Shown here: in pieces, positions 38,284 through 47,146 of the stretch | Numbering within the stretch: position 1 is the stretch's first letter | How the letters are laid out: each line of letters starts with the position of its first letter | NCBI GenBank assembly: GCA_016718135.1 | Contig: JADKEF010000016.1 | Coordinates: 1-64,000 of the forward strand | Source of the DNA: Acidobacteriota bacterium | GTDB lineage: Bacteria; Acidobacteriota; Blastocatellia; Pyrinomonadales; Pyrinomonadaceae | DNA length: 64,000 nucleotides | Reading direction: 5' to 3' | Made by a program: the position numbers and the translations under genes | Notes under the pieces: model-generated | Databases searched by the model: none | The model's input: the letters and a program-made list of their open reading frames with translations, nothing else | Told to the model about the DNA's origin: nothing

Positions 38284-40173
38284 TCAGTTAAGCATTTTCT
38301 CGATCACGGTGTAGGCGGCATCGATCGCCTCTGACAATTTCGCTGGCTCGGTTCCGCCGCCCTCCGCCATGTCGGGTTTTCCGCCGCCGCGGCCGCCGAC
38401 GATCGGGGCGATCTCGCGGATGATGTCGCCGGCCTTTACGCGGCTCGTGAGGTCGTCCGAAACGCGAACGATGATGCCGACCTTCCCTTCCTCAGAGCGG
38501 CCGATGATGACGACGCCAGATTTGAGGCGTGCAAGCAATGTATCGGAAAGCTGACGCGTACCGCCGCCGTCGAGGCCGTCAACGATCTTGGCGAGAACTT
38601 TGACCCCATTGATATCTCGCGGTTCGTCTCCGCCTGAGGACGCATCTCCGATCGCTCCGGTCGCGATCTTCAATTTGAGATCGTCCATCTCTTTGCGAGT
38701 CTTCTTCAGTTCTTCCTGCAGCCGAGCTATCGCGTTGGGCAGATTGTCGCGTTGTGTATTCAAGGCCCCAAGTGAGGCGTCTATCAGCTTTTCATCCTCG
38801 CGAAAACGTTCAAAAGCATCGAGGCCAGTGATCGCACGAATACGCCGCACGCCCGAGGCGATCGCTTCGTCGGATGTGATCTTAAATGAGCCAATATCGC
38901 CCGTCGCACGCACATGCGTGCCGCCGCAAAGCTCTTTGGAAAACACACCGTCGCCCACCGACAACACGCGAACCTCGCCGCCGTACTTCTCACCAAACAT
39001 CGCCGTCGCCCCGCTGCGCATCGCATCTTCGAGAGCCATCAGATTCGTCGTTACCGGTTCATTTTGCAACACGTAGCGATTAACCAGATCCTCGACCTCA
39101 GCGAGTTCGGCCGCCGTCATCGGCTGGTAATGCGTAAAGTCGAACCGAAGATAATTCGGTGCAACGACCGACCCCGCCTGCTTCACATGCGTTCCCAAAA
39201 CTTCTTTCAAAGCCGCGTGAACAAGATGCGTAGCCGTATGATTTCGGCGGGTCGCATCACGCTTTTGTACATCGACCGACGCGGTCAAAACGTCCCCAAC
39301 CTTGATCGTTCCTTTATCGACCGTGACCTTGTGAATGATGAGGCCAGCGACAGGTGAATAGGTATCAGAAACGGTCGCAGCAGCTTCGGGAGCGATCAAT
39401 TTGCCACTGTCACCAACCTGCCCGCCTGACTCGGCATAGAACGGCGTTTGGTCGAGAATAATACCGCCCTGAGCACCTTCGCCAAGTTCTTCGATCTGCT
39501 TCTCACCGTCGAGAATTGCTACTACCTTGGCATCAGCGTACAACGTCGATTCGTAGCCGTGAAAGGTATTCGCACCGGTTTTCCCCAAAACTGCAGCATA
39601 AATCGGCGAGGCCTCGCTCTTTCGCTCAGTCTTACCAATGCCTGATTGTTGCTGCAACGCCTGCAGTGCTGCATCAAATCGCTCGTTAAAATCTTCTTCC
39701 TCAAACCCAAGCCCTTTTTCCTCGAGAAACACGCGGATCAGATCACGCGGCGTGCCGAAGGTGTCGTAGAGCTTCCCGATCGAAAGGAACAGATCGTCGT
39801 CTTTTGGCGTTGTCGGGCTAATGCCTAGAACGTTGAGCCGCGACAGGCCTACGGTCACTGTATTTGCGAACCTCTCTTCCTCAAGCCGCACCATTTTGCC
39901 GATGAAATCGCGTTGGGTCGCAAGCTCTGGGTACGCTCCGTGCATTTGCTCAACTACAAAATCGCAGACTTTATAGAAGAAAAGATCGTTAAGGCCGAGA
40001 TGTTCGCGGCCGTGATAGATGGCGCGGCGCATTATCTTGCGCAGGACGTAGTTGCGGCCTTCATTGCCCGGCAAGATGCCGTCGGCGATCGCAAACGCCG
40101 TCGAACGCGCGTGGTCAGCTATGACCCGAGCGGCAAATTGTTGTGAATCGTTAAGTTCCTCGTAAACACTCAT
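38284..40173 (-). CDS. alaS: Alanyl-tRNA synthetase lacking the catalytic domain
   Basis: A 629-residue protein equal to about residues 240 to the end of a normal alanyl-tRNA synthetase (some 875 residues). The tRNA-recognition part starts with RVIADHARSTAFAIADGILP and NEGRNYVLRKIMRRA. The editing domain has its zinc site in HTATHLVH and CGGTHVRATGDIG. The C-terminal DHHA1 domain has GGRGGGKPDMAEGGG. The entire class II aminoacylation core (motifs 1-3) is missing. In-frame stops (TAG TAA) lie directly before the ATG at 40173, and the upstream DNA encodes a fragment of another protein. As written it could edit mischarged tRNA but not charge it. Options: a split enzyme with its N-terminal half elsewhere, a second intact copy, a recent deletion, or an assembly join. 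Confidence 0.9.
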   Translation of the reverse strand: MSVYEELNDSQQFAARVIADHARSTAFAIADGILPGNEGRNYVLRKIMRRAIYHGREHLGLNDLFFYKVCDFVVEQMHGAYPELATQRDFIGKMVRLEEERFANTVTVGLSRLNVLGISPTTPKDDDLFLSIGKLYDTFGTPRDLIRVFLEEKGLGFEEEDFNERFDAALQALQQQSGIGKTERKSEASPIYAAVLGKTGANTFHGYESTLYADAKVVAILDGEKQIEELGEGAQGGIILDQTPFYAESGGQVGDSGKLIAPEAAATVSDTYSPVAGLIIHKVTVDKGTIKVGDVLTASVDVQKRDATRRNHTATHLVHAALKEVLGTHVKQAGSVVAPNYLRFDFTHYQPMTAAELAEVEDLVNRYVLQNEPVTTNLMALEDAMRSGATAMFGEKYGGEVRVLSVGDGVFSKELCGGTHVRATGDIGSFKITSDEAIASGVRRIRAITGLDAFERFREDEKLIDASLGALNTQRDNLPNAIARLQEELKKTRKEMDDLKLKIATGAIGDASSGGDEPRDINGVKVLAKIVDGLDGGGTRQLSDTLLARLKSGVVIIGRSEEGKVGIIVRVSDDLTSRVKAGDIIREIAPIVGGRGGGKPDMAEGGGTEPAKLSEAIDAAYTVIEKMLN

Positions 40174-40191
40174 TTACTAGATAATACCAAG

Positions 40192-40398
40192 TCAGAACCT
40201 CGAGCGGTAGCTAACTCCGACAACAACAAGTACGCTCGAGGCCGGAATTATCGACTTTGCGTAAGGATAGATCTCGAAAGAGGCGATCGGCGGGATGGCG
40301 TTACGGTCTCTCAACAGACGACCGTAAACCGCCGCCTGAAAGGCAATTTCAAACTCCCGAGTTGGACCATATTGTAGAGCAAGGACGACAAAGAGAGA
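40192..40398 (-). pseudogene. 3' fragment of an outer-membrane-like protein
   Basis: A 68-codon frame with no start, ending in a TGA at 40192-40194. The reading LALQYGPTREFEIAFQAAVY, then SFEIYPYAK and GVSYRSRF, alternates as beta strands and ends in Phe, as outer-membrane barrel proteins do. It fills almost exactly the gap between the DinB stop and the truncated alanyl-tRNA synthetase. Both this frame and alaS have lost their 5' parts, which points to one or more deletions here. Family identification is tentative. Confidence 0.4.
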
Positions 40399-40399
40399 C

Positions 40400-40894
40400 C
40401 TAGGACACGGCTTTTGATCGATCCCAGTTCCCCTGCAATTTGCGGAGCAGCATTATCTGCCCGGCGTGGTATGCATTGTGTGAGGAGATGTTAAGTATCA
40501 ACGTCGCCCATTTTGTTTGGTTTGACGCGGACACAGGCTCGGCAAATTTAGCTTCATCAGCCGCCGCGATAAGGTCACGAAACTCGGTCATCACGGCATT
40601 AAACCTTGCGATCTCAGCCTGCCACTCGGTCTCGTTATATTCGCCAACGCTGAAAGTCTGGTCGTTTGACGACACGTCATATTCGTAGTCGATCCCTTTG
40701 AATCGCTGTACGTAAGCGAAGTTGTAGTAAGTAAGGTGAGCGAGCGTTTCCCAGATGCAGTTCACGTCGTCGGTTGGTTTCCAGCAAGCCTGCTCGACAT
40801 TCACGCTGTCGAGTGCATTCATTACGGCGACGAACCAGCCATTTGTATCAAAGCTGTTTGAGATCTGCGTTTTTAATAGGCCTTTCATCGACAT
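40400..40894 (-). CDS. DinB-family protein
   Basis: A 164-residue four-helix protein of the DinB/YfiT superfamily. The metal-binding histidines fit WETLAHLTYYN and SSHNAYHAGQIMLLR. Members are small metal-dependent enzymes, some being thiol transferases, and many are of unknown substrate. Its stop codon abuts the outer-membrane-like fragment. The gene upstream at 40902 starts close by on the same strand and probably shares its transcript. Confidence 0.85.
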   Translation of the reverse strand: MSMKGLLKTQISNSFDTNGWFVAVMNALDSVNVEQACWKPTDDVNCIWETLAHLTYYNFAYVQRFKGIDYEYDVSSNDQTFSVGEYNETEWQAEIARFNAVMTEFRDLIAAADEAKFAEPVSASNQTKWATLILNISSHNAYHAGQIMLLRKLQGNWDRSKAVS

Positions 40895-40901
40895 GATCTG
40901 A

Positions 40902-41294
40902 TCACTTTACGGGAAGTTCGCTTGCCTTTTTTTCGTCAGCGATTGCGAGATCGATGCGGCCGAGTTCGCGATAGGATTTAGCTCTTGCGACGTAAGCGGG
41001 GCGGAACACCTTCAGATAGTTTATTGCTTCGGAATATCGTTCAATGGCGGTATTGAGCTGTTTGGTCTTGATCTGTGCCCCAAAATAACTGCTGATTCTC
41101 ATCTCCTCAAAAAGCCCGTCCATGTAATACGAGTGTGCGCACATCTCGCGTATCGTCGCCATAATAATGCTCGTGGTCAGCCTCATCGCCATATCATTTG
41201 GCCGGTCCCGCTCGATGATATCGCCCCATTCCCCGATGGCAACAAACGTAGATTTGCAAATGATCTTTGATGACGAGGTTTGTACAGTGGCCAT
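40902..41294 (-). CDS. Small TPR-like protein
   Basis: A 130-residue protein without signal peptide. The C-terminal half contains a TPR-like pair (LNTAIERYSEAINYLKVFRPAYVARAKSY read as helices, then GRIDLAIADEKKA). Its ATG overlaps the stop of the larger TPR gene as TAATG, so the two are coupled. The N-terminal half has no recognised motif. Function unknown; the coupling suggests it works with the exported TPR protein or that both came from one longer gene. Confidence 0.55.
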   Translation of the reverse strand: MATVQTSSSKIICKSTFVAIGEWGDIIERDRPNDMAMRLTTSIIMATIREMCAHSYYMDGLFEEMRISSYFGAQIKTKQLNTAIERYSEAINYLKVFRPAYVARAKSYRELGRIDLAIADEKKASELPVK

Positions 41295-42397
41295 TATGGC
41301 CCCGCCACCGGAGCCTTTATCGCTCCGCGCCGCTTCATTGCCTTATCGTTGAAGGCGTTCATATTGTCGGCCGCATCCGTCGCCGATCTGATGTATGCGT
41401 CTTCAGCCTCCTTGTAAAGCTTTAGTGCCAGATACGCCTTTGCTCGCTTTCTAAGCAGGTCGAGATAGAGAAACGCGTCCAGGTCCTTCGCCGGTACGCC
41501 TTTCGTTTTCATCGGTATCGTAGGCAGGGTTTTTGTCACGATGTCGATCACCTTACGGTGATCGCCAGCCTTCTCAGCATCGTCTGCCAGCTTGAAACCG
41601 TCGCGATAGTAGTCGGTCGTGGCCGTCGTAGTCGTTGAGGTTGTGGCGACCGGTTTGGTAGGTGTCGCCGTAGGCGTAGCTGCGGCGGCCGTAGCCTTTC
41701 GGCTCGGGTCGTTCGAGTTTACATAATTGAGATAAATTTTTGCCACCTCGTACTGCGGATTGAGACGGATCGCTTTTTCGAGATCAGCCCGGGAGGCGGC
41801 GTATCGCTTGTCAAAAGAATGGATCTTACCGCGCATGTAGAGAGCGACGTAGTCATTTGGGTCTAGCTGTAGGGCCTTGTTCAAGTCCGCCATTGCCTCG
41901 GCAAGGCGGTTCGTTTCCTGGTATGCCTGAGCTCGCCCCGTGTACCCGGCCGCGGACGTCGGCTTGCGTTTTATTGCCTCAGTATAATCCGCGATCGCCG
42001 CCGGCACCTGTCTTGCAAAATCAACCGGAATAAGCCGCAGCCGGACGTGCCCCCGATAAAGCCAGAAATCAGCATCCTTCGGGTCGAGCTTTATAGCCTG
42101 AGAGAAATCTGCCAGAGCCTTTTCAAAGTCCGGTCGACTCATCGCAGCTTCCGCTTTTTGTCTGTACGCAAGCCCGCGATTGTACCACCCGGTCGCGACC
42201 GTCGGACGGATCTTTATATACTCCGAATATTTCGCAATGGCGTCGTCATAACGACTATTGCTGTAGCTTTCATTTGCCTGCCTGAAAAGTTCGGAGGCCC
42301 GCTTTAGCTGCTCCGCGGACTGTGCATGAGCGGAACTAGAGAAAATGATCGCAATAGCAATTGCGGCTAGGAACAGTCTGAAAATCATAGGTCTCAT
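41294..42397 (-). CDS. Exported TPR protein
   Basis: A 367-residue protein with a signal peptide (LFLAAIAIAIIFSSSAHAQ) and about five tetratricopeptide repeats, such as YDDAIAKYSEYIKIRPTVATGWYNRG, then FEKALADFSQAIKLDPKD and LAEAMADLNKALQLDPNDYVALYMRG. A Thr/Ala/Pro-rich linker (residues about 240-265) separates a second helical part. TPR arrays are protein-interaction scaffolds; the partner is unknown. Start chosen at MRPMIF (42397), with hydrophobic residues following at once. Confidence 0.8.
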   Translation of the reverse strand: MRPMIFRLFLAAIAIAIIFSSSAHAQSAEQLKRASELFRQANESYSNSRYDDAIAKYSEYIKIRPTVATGWYNRGLAYRQKAEAAMSRPDFEKALADFSQAIKLDPKDADFWLYRGHVRLRLIPVDFARQVPAAIADYTEAIKRKPTSAAGYTGRAQAYQETNRLAEAMADLNKALQLDPNDYVALYMRGKIHSFDKRYAASRADLEKAIRLNPQYEVAKIYLNYVNSNDPSRKATAAAATPTATPTKPVATTSTTTTATTDYYRDGFKLADDAEKAGDHRKVIDIVTKTLPTIPMKTKGVPAKDLDAFLYLDLLRKRAKAYLALKLYKEAEDAYIRSATDAADNMNAFNDKAMKRRGAIKAPVAGP

Positions 42398-42479
42398 TGT
42401 TAGAAATAATGATAGCACCTTCGACCGCCAAAATAAACGTCTTGACGTTATGACGCTAAAGTGTCACGATTGGGGTATC

Positions 42480-42711
42480 ATGGCTATTCAAACAAAACGA
42501 GCAACGATATATTTCGAACCTGCTTTGCATCAGGCAGTCCGGCTCAAATCAGCACATACAAACCGTAGTATTTCAGATATTGTAAACGATTCACTTCGCG
42601 AGGCACTGCGAGGACGAAGAAGATCTCAAAGCTTTCGAAGACCGCAAATCTGAGCCTGTAATATCCTACGAATCTTTGTTAAAGAAACTGAAAGCCGATG
42701 GCAAAATATGA
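42480..42711 (+). CDS. RHH antitoxin of a RelE-type module, one frameshift
   Basis: The N-terminal part, ATIYFEPALHQAVRLKSA and SISDIVNDSLREAL, is a ribbon-helix-helix DNA-binding domain of the CopG type. The direct frame then runs into basic nonsense and stops at 42653. In the next frame the expected acidic tail follows (EDEEDLKAFEDRKSEP, then SYESLLKKLKADGKI), which normally wraps the toxin. The break is near 42607, where one extra C would explain it. The restored stop at 42709-42711 overlaps the toxin start by 14 bases. If the break is real, the toxin would be left without its neutralising tail. Confidence 0.75.
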
Positions 42712-42955
42712 CGTCGTCTTCAAGAGATCGGTCTACAAAGACTTAAGGTCGATACCGAATGCGGACGTAAAACGTATTCTCTCTAGTATCGACACTTTGG
42801 CAGCCGATCCTCGTCCGCCCGGCTGCGAGAAACTCTCCGGGCAGGAGCGATATCGTATTCGACAAGGCGTTTACCGGATCATTTATGAGATAGAGGACGA
42901 TCGCCTGATCGTTACTGTCGTAAGGGTCGGGCATCGCGGACAGGTGTACGATTGA
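42698..42955 (+). CDS. RelE/ParE-family toxin
   Basis: An 85-residue toxin: VVFKRSVYKDLRSIPNADVKRIL, then LSGQERYRIRQGVYRIIYEIEDDRLIVTVVRVGHRGQVY read in parts, with the conserved RIRQGVYRI and VGHRGQVY typical of RelE. RelE toxins cut mRNA at the ribosome; ParE relatives act on gyrase. The start lies inside the end of the antitoxin gene, the usual overlap of type II pairs. Confidence 0.88.
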   Translation: MAKYDVVFKRSVYKDLRSIPNADVKRILSSIDTLAADPRPPGCEKLSGQERYRIRQGVYRIIYEIEDDRLIVTVVRVGHRGQVYD

Positions 42956-42973
42956 TAGGGGAATGCGACGGTC

Positions 42974-43621
42974 TCAGTTGTTTGAAATTACAGCTTGCAG
43001 CTTCCTATGCAAATTAGTTTCTAAATCCCGCACCAACCCGAGAGATGCGTGATACTGGAAACCAGAACTGCTACGCCTCGCTGCTTCCATTGCTTTTTCG
43101 GCAAAGGATTTTGCTTTATGCGATGAGCCGTTCCGTTTCTCTATAATCGCCCTAATGGCGTAAACGTGATACGTGTCAACCGGAAATACTATGATATCTT
43201 CTTCGAATTCGTTGAGGATCAGAACTACGCTCTCGAACTCGTCAAAAAGATCGTGCTCGAGAACCATGAGACCAAATTGTATTGGAGCTTGGGTCTGAAC
43301 ATTCGGAAAGCCGCGCTGAAAATCGATAGCTTTCTTTACATAGATTAAGGCTTCCGACACTCTTCCAAGCTCAAGTAAACATTCTGCCTTTTGGAGATAG
43401 GCCGATGCCATTTCTGTTCGTTCAGGATAGTCGGTAAAAAGAATCTCAAGAAGGTCCAATGCGGCAGACAAAGATGCGAGGTCTTTGTTTCCCGCAAGGT
43501 GGGATGCTTGGATACGCAGATACTGCGCGCGGTTGTATTTCCTGCTTCTATTTAGGCGCTCGAAAAAATCGTTTCGCTCGCCATCGGTCCAAGACACCTT
43601 TCGGAACCAATCGTCCGCCAT
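42974..43621 (-). CDS. Helical-repeat (TPR-like) protein
   Basis: A 215-residue cytoplasmic protein made of helices with TPR-like spacing (ALDLLEILFTDYPERTEMASAYLQKAECLLELGRVSEALIYVKKAI in part, and HKAKSFAEKAMEAARR). It lacks a signal peptide or enzymatic motif. It ends next to the toxin gene on the opposite strand and starts just after the transketolase stop. Function unknown. Confidence 0.6.
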   Translation of the reverse strand: MADDWFRKVSWTDGERNDFFERLNRSRKYNRAQYLRIQASHLAGNKDLASLSAALDLLEILFTDYPERTEMASAYLQKAECLLELGRVSEALIYVKKAIDFQRGFPNVQTQAPIQFGLMVLEHDLFDEFESVVLILNEFEEDIIVFPVDTYHVYAIRAIIEKRNGSSHKAKSFAEKAMEAARRSSSGFQYHASLGLVRDLETNLHRKLQAVISNN

Positions 43622-43622
43622 T

Positions 43623-45644
43623 CTAATTCAACCTATTTGCTTCCTGAATAAGATTCTCAACCGTAAATCCGTAATCCCTAAACACATCTTCCGCGGGAGC
43701 CGACGTGCCAAATTTGTCCACACAAAGCGTGCCGCCTTGGTCGCCGGTGTATTTACGCCAGCCTTGTGAAACGCCGGCTTCGATGGCGAGGCGGGCGGTG
43801 ACCTTGGGCGGTAGGACTTCGTCGCGGTATTTCTGCGGCTGTTCGTCGAAGAACTCCCAGCACGGCATCGAGACTACGCGGGTTGGGGTGCCAGCGGCGT
43901 TTAGCTCTTCGCGAGCCTGCATCGCGAGGCCGACTTCGGAGCCGGTGGCGATGAGGATGAGTTTTGGTATGGTTGCCTTGCCGGCCTTTGTTTCGGCTTC
44001 GGCGAGCGTGTAGGCACCTTTGTGCAAGCCTTTCGCATCGGCGTATTTTTTACGGTCTATCAGGGCCACCTTCTGACGCGACAGGGCGAATGCGGTCGGA
44101 GCGGCCGAGCGGCTTAGGGCGGCTCGCCAGGCTTCGCGGACCTCATGGGCGTCGCATGGGCGGATGAGAGCGAGATTTGGGATCGCTCTCATTGCGGCTA
44201 AATGCTCGACCGACTGGTGCGTCGGGCCGTCTTCGCCGAGGCCGATCGAGTCGTGTGTGAATACGAAGATCGTCTGAATGTTCGACAACGCCGCGAGACG
44301 GATCGCCGGACGCATGTAATCGGAGAACGTCTGAAACGTTCCGCCAAACGGTATCACGCTGCCAAACAGGGCCATGCCGTTCATCAGCGAGCCCATCGCG
44401 TGTTCGCGGATGCCGTAATGGATGTTGCGGTTTGCGTACGCTCCGGCCTGAATATCGGCGGACGATTTGATCGTCGTATTGTTAGACGGAGCAAGATCCG
44501 CCGAACCTCCAACCATCTGCGGCAACGCGTCGGCGATGGCGTTGATCACGTCGCCGCTGTATGCACGCGTGGCCTTTGCCTCGACATCGTCAAATTTCGG
44601 AAGAGCTTTTTCCCATCCGTCGGGCAAGTCAGTCGAGCGGATCTGAGCGAAAGCGGCTCCAAGATCGCCGTTCGCCTTCTCGTATTTCTTGACCATATCG
44701 TTCCACTCTTTTTCGAGCTTCGCACCGTTCTTGACCGCCTGCCGATAGTGAGCCAAAGCTTCTTTCGGCACGTAAAATTGCTTGTCCTCGGGCCAGCCGA
44801 GATTGCGTTTTGTTTCTTTGACGGCTTCCTCGCCCGGAGCATCGGAGTGAGCTTTCGACGTGCCTTGCTTTGGCATACCAAAGCCGATGATCGTATGTAC
44901 ACGGATGATCGACGGCTTGTCTTTCACCTTTTGAGCGGCCTTGATCGCGGCCTCGATCGCCTTTAGATCGTTGCCATCGGCAACCTCGAGCACGTGCCAA
45001 CCGCACGCTTCAAATCGCTTCGTCACGTCCTCGGTAAACGCCAGATCGGTCGAGCCGTCGATGGTGATTCGATTGTCGTCGTAGAGATAAATGAGATTGC
45101 CGAGCTTGAGATGCCCAGCGATCGATGCGGCCTCGTATGAGACGCCTTCCATCAGGTCGCCGTCCGAGCAGATACAATAGATATGGCTATCGACGACGGG
45201 AAAGCCTTTCTTGTTAAACTTCGCCGCCAGATGAGCTCTCGCGATGCCCATTCCAACGCCATTCGCAAAACCCTGTCCCAGCGGCCCGGTCGTGATCTCA
45301 ACGCCCGGCGTCAAAATATTCTCAGGATGCCCGGGCGTCTTGGAATGAAGCTGCCGAAAATTCTTGATCTCGTCCATCGACAGGTCATAGCCTGTCAGAT
45401 GCAGCAGCGAGTAGATCAACATCGACCCATGCCCGCCGCTCAATAAGAACCGGTCGCGGCCGAACCATTTCGGATTCTTCGGATTGTGCCTAAGGAACTT
45501 TGTCCACAAAACATAAGCCGCCGGAGCCATGCCCAACGGCAAGCCCGGATGCCCGGAATTCGCTTTCTGAATAGCATCGATCGAAAGCGTGCGAATGGTG
45601 TTGATACAAAGCTGATCGAGGTCGGCTGTTGATTTAGCTGTCAT
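43623..45644 (-). CDS. tkt: Transketolase
   Basis: A 673-residue thiamine-diphosphate enzyme of the pentose phosphate pathway, moving two-carbon units between sugar phosphates. DAIQKANSGHPGLPLGMAP, GHGSMLIYSLLHLTGYDL, the ThDP motif GDGDLMEGVSYEA (seen as CSDGDLMEGVSYEAA), EHAMGSLMNGMALFG and HDSIGLGEDGPTHQSVEHLAAMR are complete. I chose MTAKSTADLDQL (45644); the frame is open to 45701. The gluconokinase gene lies upstream on the same strand, linking gluconate entry to the same pathway. Confidence 0.95.
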   Translation of the reverse strand: MTAKSTADLDQLCINTIRTLSIDAIQKANSGHPGLPLGMAPAAYVLWTKFLRHNPKNPKWFGRDRFLLSGGHGSMLIYSLLHLTGYDLSMDEIKNFRQLHSKTPGHPENILTPGVEITTGPLGQGFANGVGMGIARAHLAAKFNKKGFPVVDSHIYCICSDGDLMEGVSYEAASIAGHLKLGNLIYLYDDNRITIDGSTDLAFTEDVTKRFEACGWHVLEVADGNDLKAIEAAIKAAQKVKDKPSIIRVHTIIGFGMPKQGTSKAHSDAPGEEAVKETKRNLGWPEDKQFYVPKEALAHYRQAVKNGAKLEKEWNDMVKKYEKANGDLGAAFAQIRSTDLPDGWEKALPKFDDVEAKATRAYSGDVINAIADALPQMVGGSADLAPSNNTTIKSSADIQAGAYANRNIHYGIREHAMGSLMNGMALFGSVIPFGGTFQTFSDYMRPAIRLAALSNIQTIFVFTHDSIGLGEDGPTHQSVEHLAAMRAIPNLALIRPCDAHEVREAWRAALSRSAAPTAFALSRQKVALIDRKKYADAKGLHKGAYTLAEAETKAGKATIPKLILIATGSEVGLAMQAREELNAAGTPTRVVSMPCWEFFDEQPQKYRDEVLPPKVTARLAIEAGVSQGWRKYTGDQGGTLCVDKFGTSAPAEDVFRDYGFTVENLIQEANRLN

Positions 45645-45705
45645 GTTGAGGGTTTCGAAAAAGGCCATGTGCGGCGAATTGGCGTAGTCGCTTTTCCGCA
45701 ATAGT

Positions 45706-47091
45706 TCAGGTTTGTGACCTTTCGATACTTTCTATTTTGCCAAGACTTTCGAGTGCAAGCAAAACCGCTCCGCGAGATGATGATTCTTGGGCGTCATTTA
45801 GTGTCAGATCGCGGCCTAAAACGTCGGCGATGATCTGTGTCCAGACGGGCGAATCACGGAGGGCTCCGCCGGAGGCGACGATCTCATTAATGTCAGCGAC
45901 TGTGCTCAGGCGTTCGAAAATATCTGCCAGACGGAAAGCAACGCCCTCCATCGCGGCACGTAAGACATCGATGCCGTCGTGCTCGGCAGTCATTCCGATG
46001 ATCGCTCCGCGTGCGTCTTCGTCGTAGCCGGTGCTGCGTTCGCCGTGAAAGAACGGGATGACGACAAGGCCGTCTGCGGCGTCACGGTCGGCCACGAGTT
46101 TGTCGATGTCGCCCGACAGGTTGAAGCGTTTCTTCATCAAGGCGTACAGATTGCCGCCGTCAGATAACGCTCCGCCAACGATCACCCGCTTGCGGTCGAC
46201 GCGATAGCACCAGAGGCCGTCGGGGATTCGCTTTGGCGGTTCGCCCTGATAAATGATCCGCATCGCCGCCGATGTGCCGACCATTAGTGCGGCTTTGTCC
46301 TTTGTTACACAACCCGAACCAACATTGTCCGCCGCTCCGTCTGCAACGGACGGAAACCAAACGGTATTCTTCAAACGCGGCCATCTCGCGGCAAACTTTC
46401 GATTAATTCTGAATGTCTCACCGTCAGCCGCGATCAAGGGCAGAGCCGAGGCCTTTACCTTCAGATATTTGAGCAACTCTTTATCCCAAGTACATTTCCG
46501 TTGATCAAAAATACCCGTACCCGATGCCATCGAGACGCTCGTTACTGGCTTTCCAAAAAACTTGAGCGAAATGTAATCGCTGAGCGAAAGCCACATCGAT
46601 GTCTTTTCAAATATCGCGGGATTCTCACGCCTAAACCAAAGCAATTTCGCTGGCCAAAAACTCGAGTGAAAATGAGCTCCAGTTCGATCATGGATCATTG
46701 CCTCGTCAAACCGTTCCTTAAGAACACCACTGTACTCACGGCTACGTCGGTCTGCCCAACTGAGCACTTTTGCCGTCGGCTTGCCGTTCGCATCGATTCC
46801 GACAAGGCTATGCCAGAACGAACATGAGGCCACCCACTCGATCTCGCCTTTCAGGTTGCTTGTCTTTTCGAGAACCGCATCGATCGCCGCGACGACCTGC
46901 TCAAGCGCGACATCGGCGTCGATCTCGGCTCCGCCGTCAGCGGTCGAGGTGAGCGAGCGTTCGATCTTCACTGATGTTCGCGGCAAGACATTGGCGTCGC
47001 CGTTATACAGAGCGGCGCGCACGCTCGATGTGCCGATGTCGAGAGCTAGGGTTATTGATCTGTTCAAGATACGGGTGACAAACAAAAACAA
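45706..47091 (-). CDS. FGGY-family carbohydrate kinase, probable gluconokinase
   Basis: A 461-residue ATP-dependent sugar kinase. LALDIGTSSVRAALY is the N-terminal phosphate motif, SCSFWHSLVGID and DRTGAHFHSSFWPAKLLW fit gluconokinases, and GTSAAMRIIYQ plus IVASGGALRDSPVWTQIIADVLGR give the C-terminal ATP-site blocks. Phosphorylation of gluconate to 6-phosphogluconate would feed the pentose phosphate pathway beside transketolase. Other FGGY substrates cannot be excluded. Confidence 0.82.
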   Translation of the reverse strand: MFLFVTRILNRSITLALDIGTSSVRAALYNGDANVLPRTSVKIERSLTSTADGGAEIDADVALEQVVAAIDAVLEKTSNLKGEIEWVASCSFWHSLVGIDANGKPTAKVLSWADRRSREYSGVLKERFDEAMIHDRTGAHFHSSFWPAKLLWFRRENPAIFEKTSMWLSLSDYISLKFFGKPVTSVSMASGTGIFDQRKCTWDKELLKYLKVKASALPLIAADGETFRINRKFAARWPRLKNTVWFPSVADGAADNVGSGCVTKDKAALMVGTSAAMRIIYQGEPPKRIPDGLWCYRVDRKRVIVGGALSDGGNLYALMKKRFNLSGDIDKLVADRDAADGLVVIPFFHGERSTGYDEDARGAIIGMTAEHDGIDVLRAAMEGVAFRLADIFERLSTVADINEIVASGGALRDSPVWTQIIADVLGRDLTLNDAQESSSRGAVLLALESLGKIESIERSQT

Positions 47092-47101
47092 CGACTTGTT
47101 C

Positions 47102-47129
47102 CTAGCCGCTAGGAGCTAGCTACTAGAAC
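47102..47129. repeat. Four CTAG heptads in tandem
   Basis: CTAG recurs four times with an exact 7-base period (CTAGCCG, CTAGGAG, CTAGCTA, CTAGAAC). It lies between the gluconokinase start and the DUF962 stop, both on the minus strand. Function unknown; see findings. Confidence 0.6.
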
Positions 47130-47146
47130 GGAGACATCAACGAACT

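Noticed and set aside
38284..40173. AlaX-type free-standing editing protein instead of AlaRS
   Set aside because: The protein also has the tRNA-recognition region before the editing domain and the C-terminal DHHA1 domain, so it is a truncated synthetase and not an AlaX.
44202..44966. Plus-strand open frame of 254 codons inside transketolase
   Set aside because: It is antisense to a fully conserved transketolase region and is Arg/Val-rich in the way a shadow frame is.
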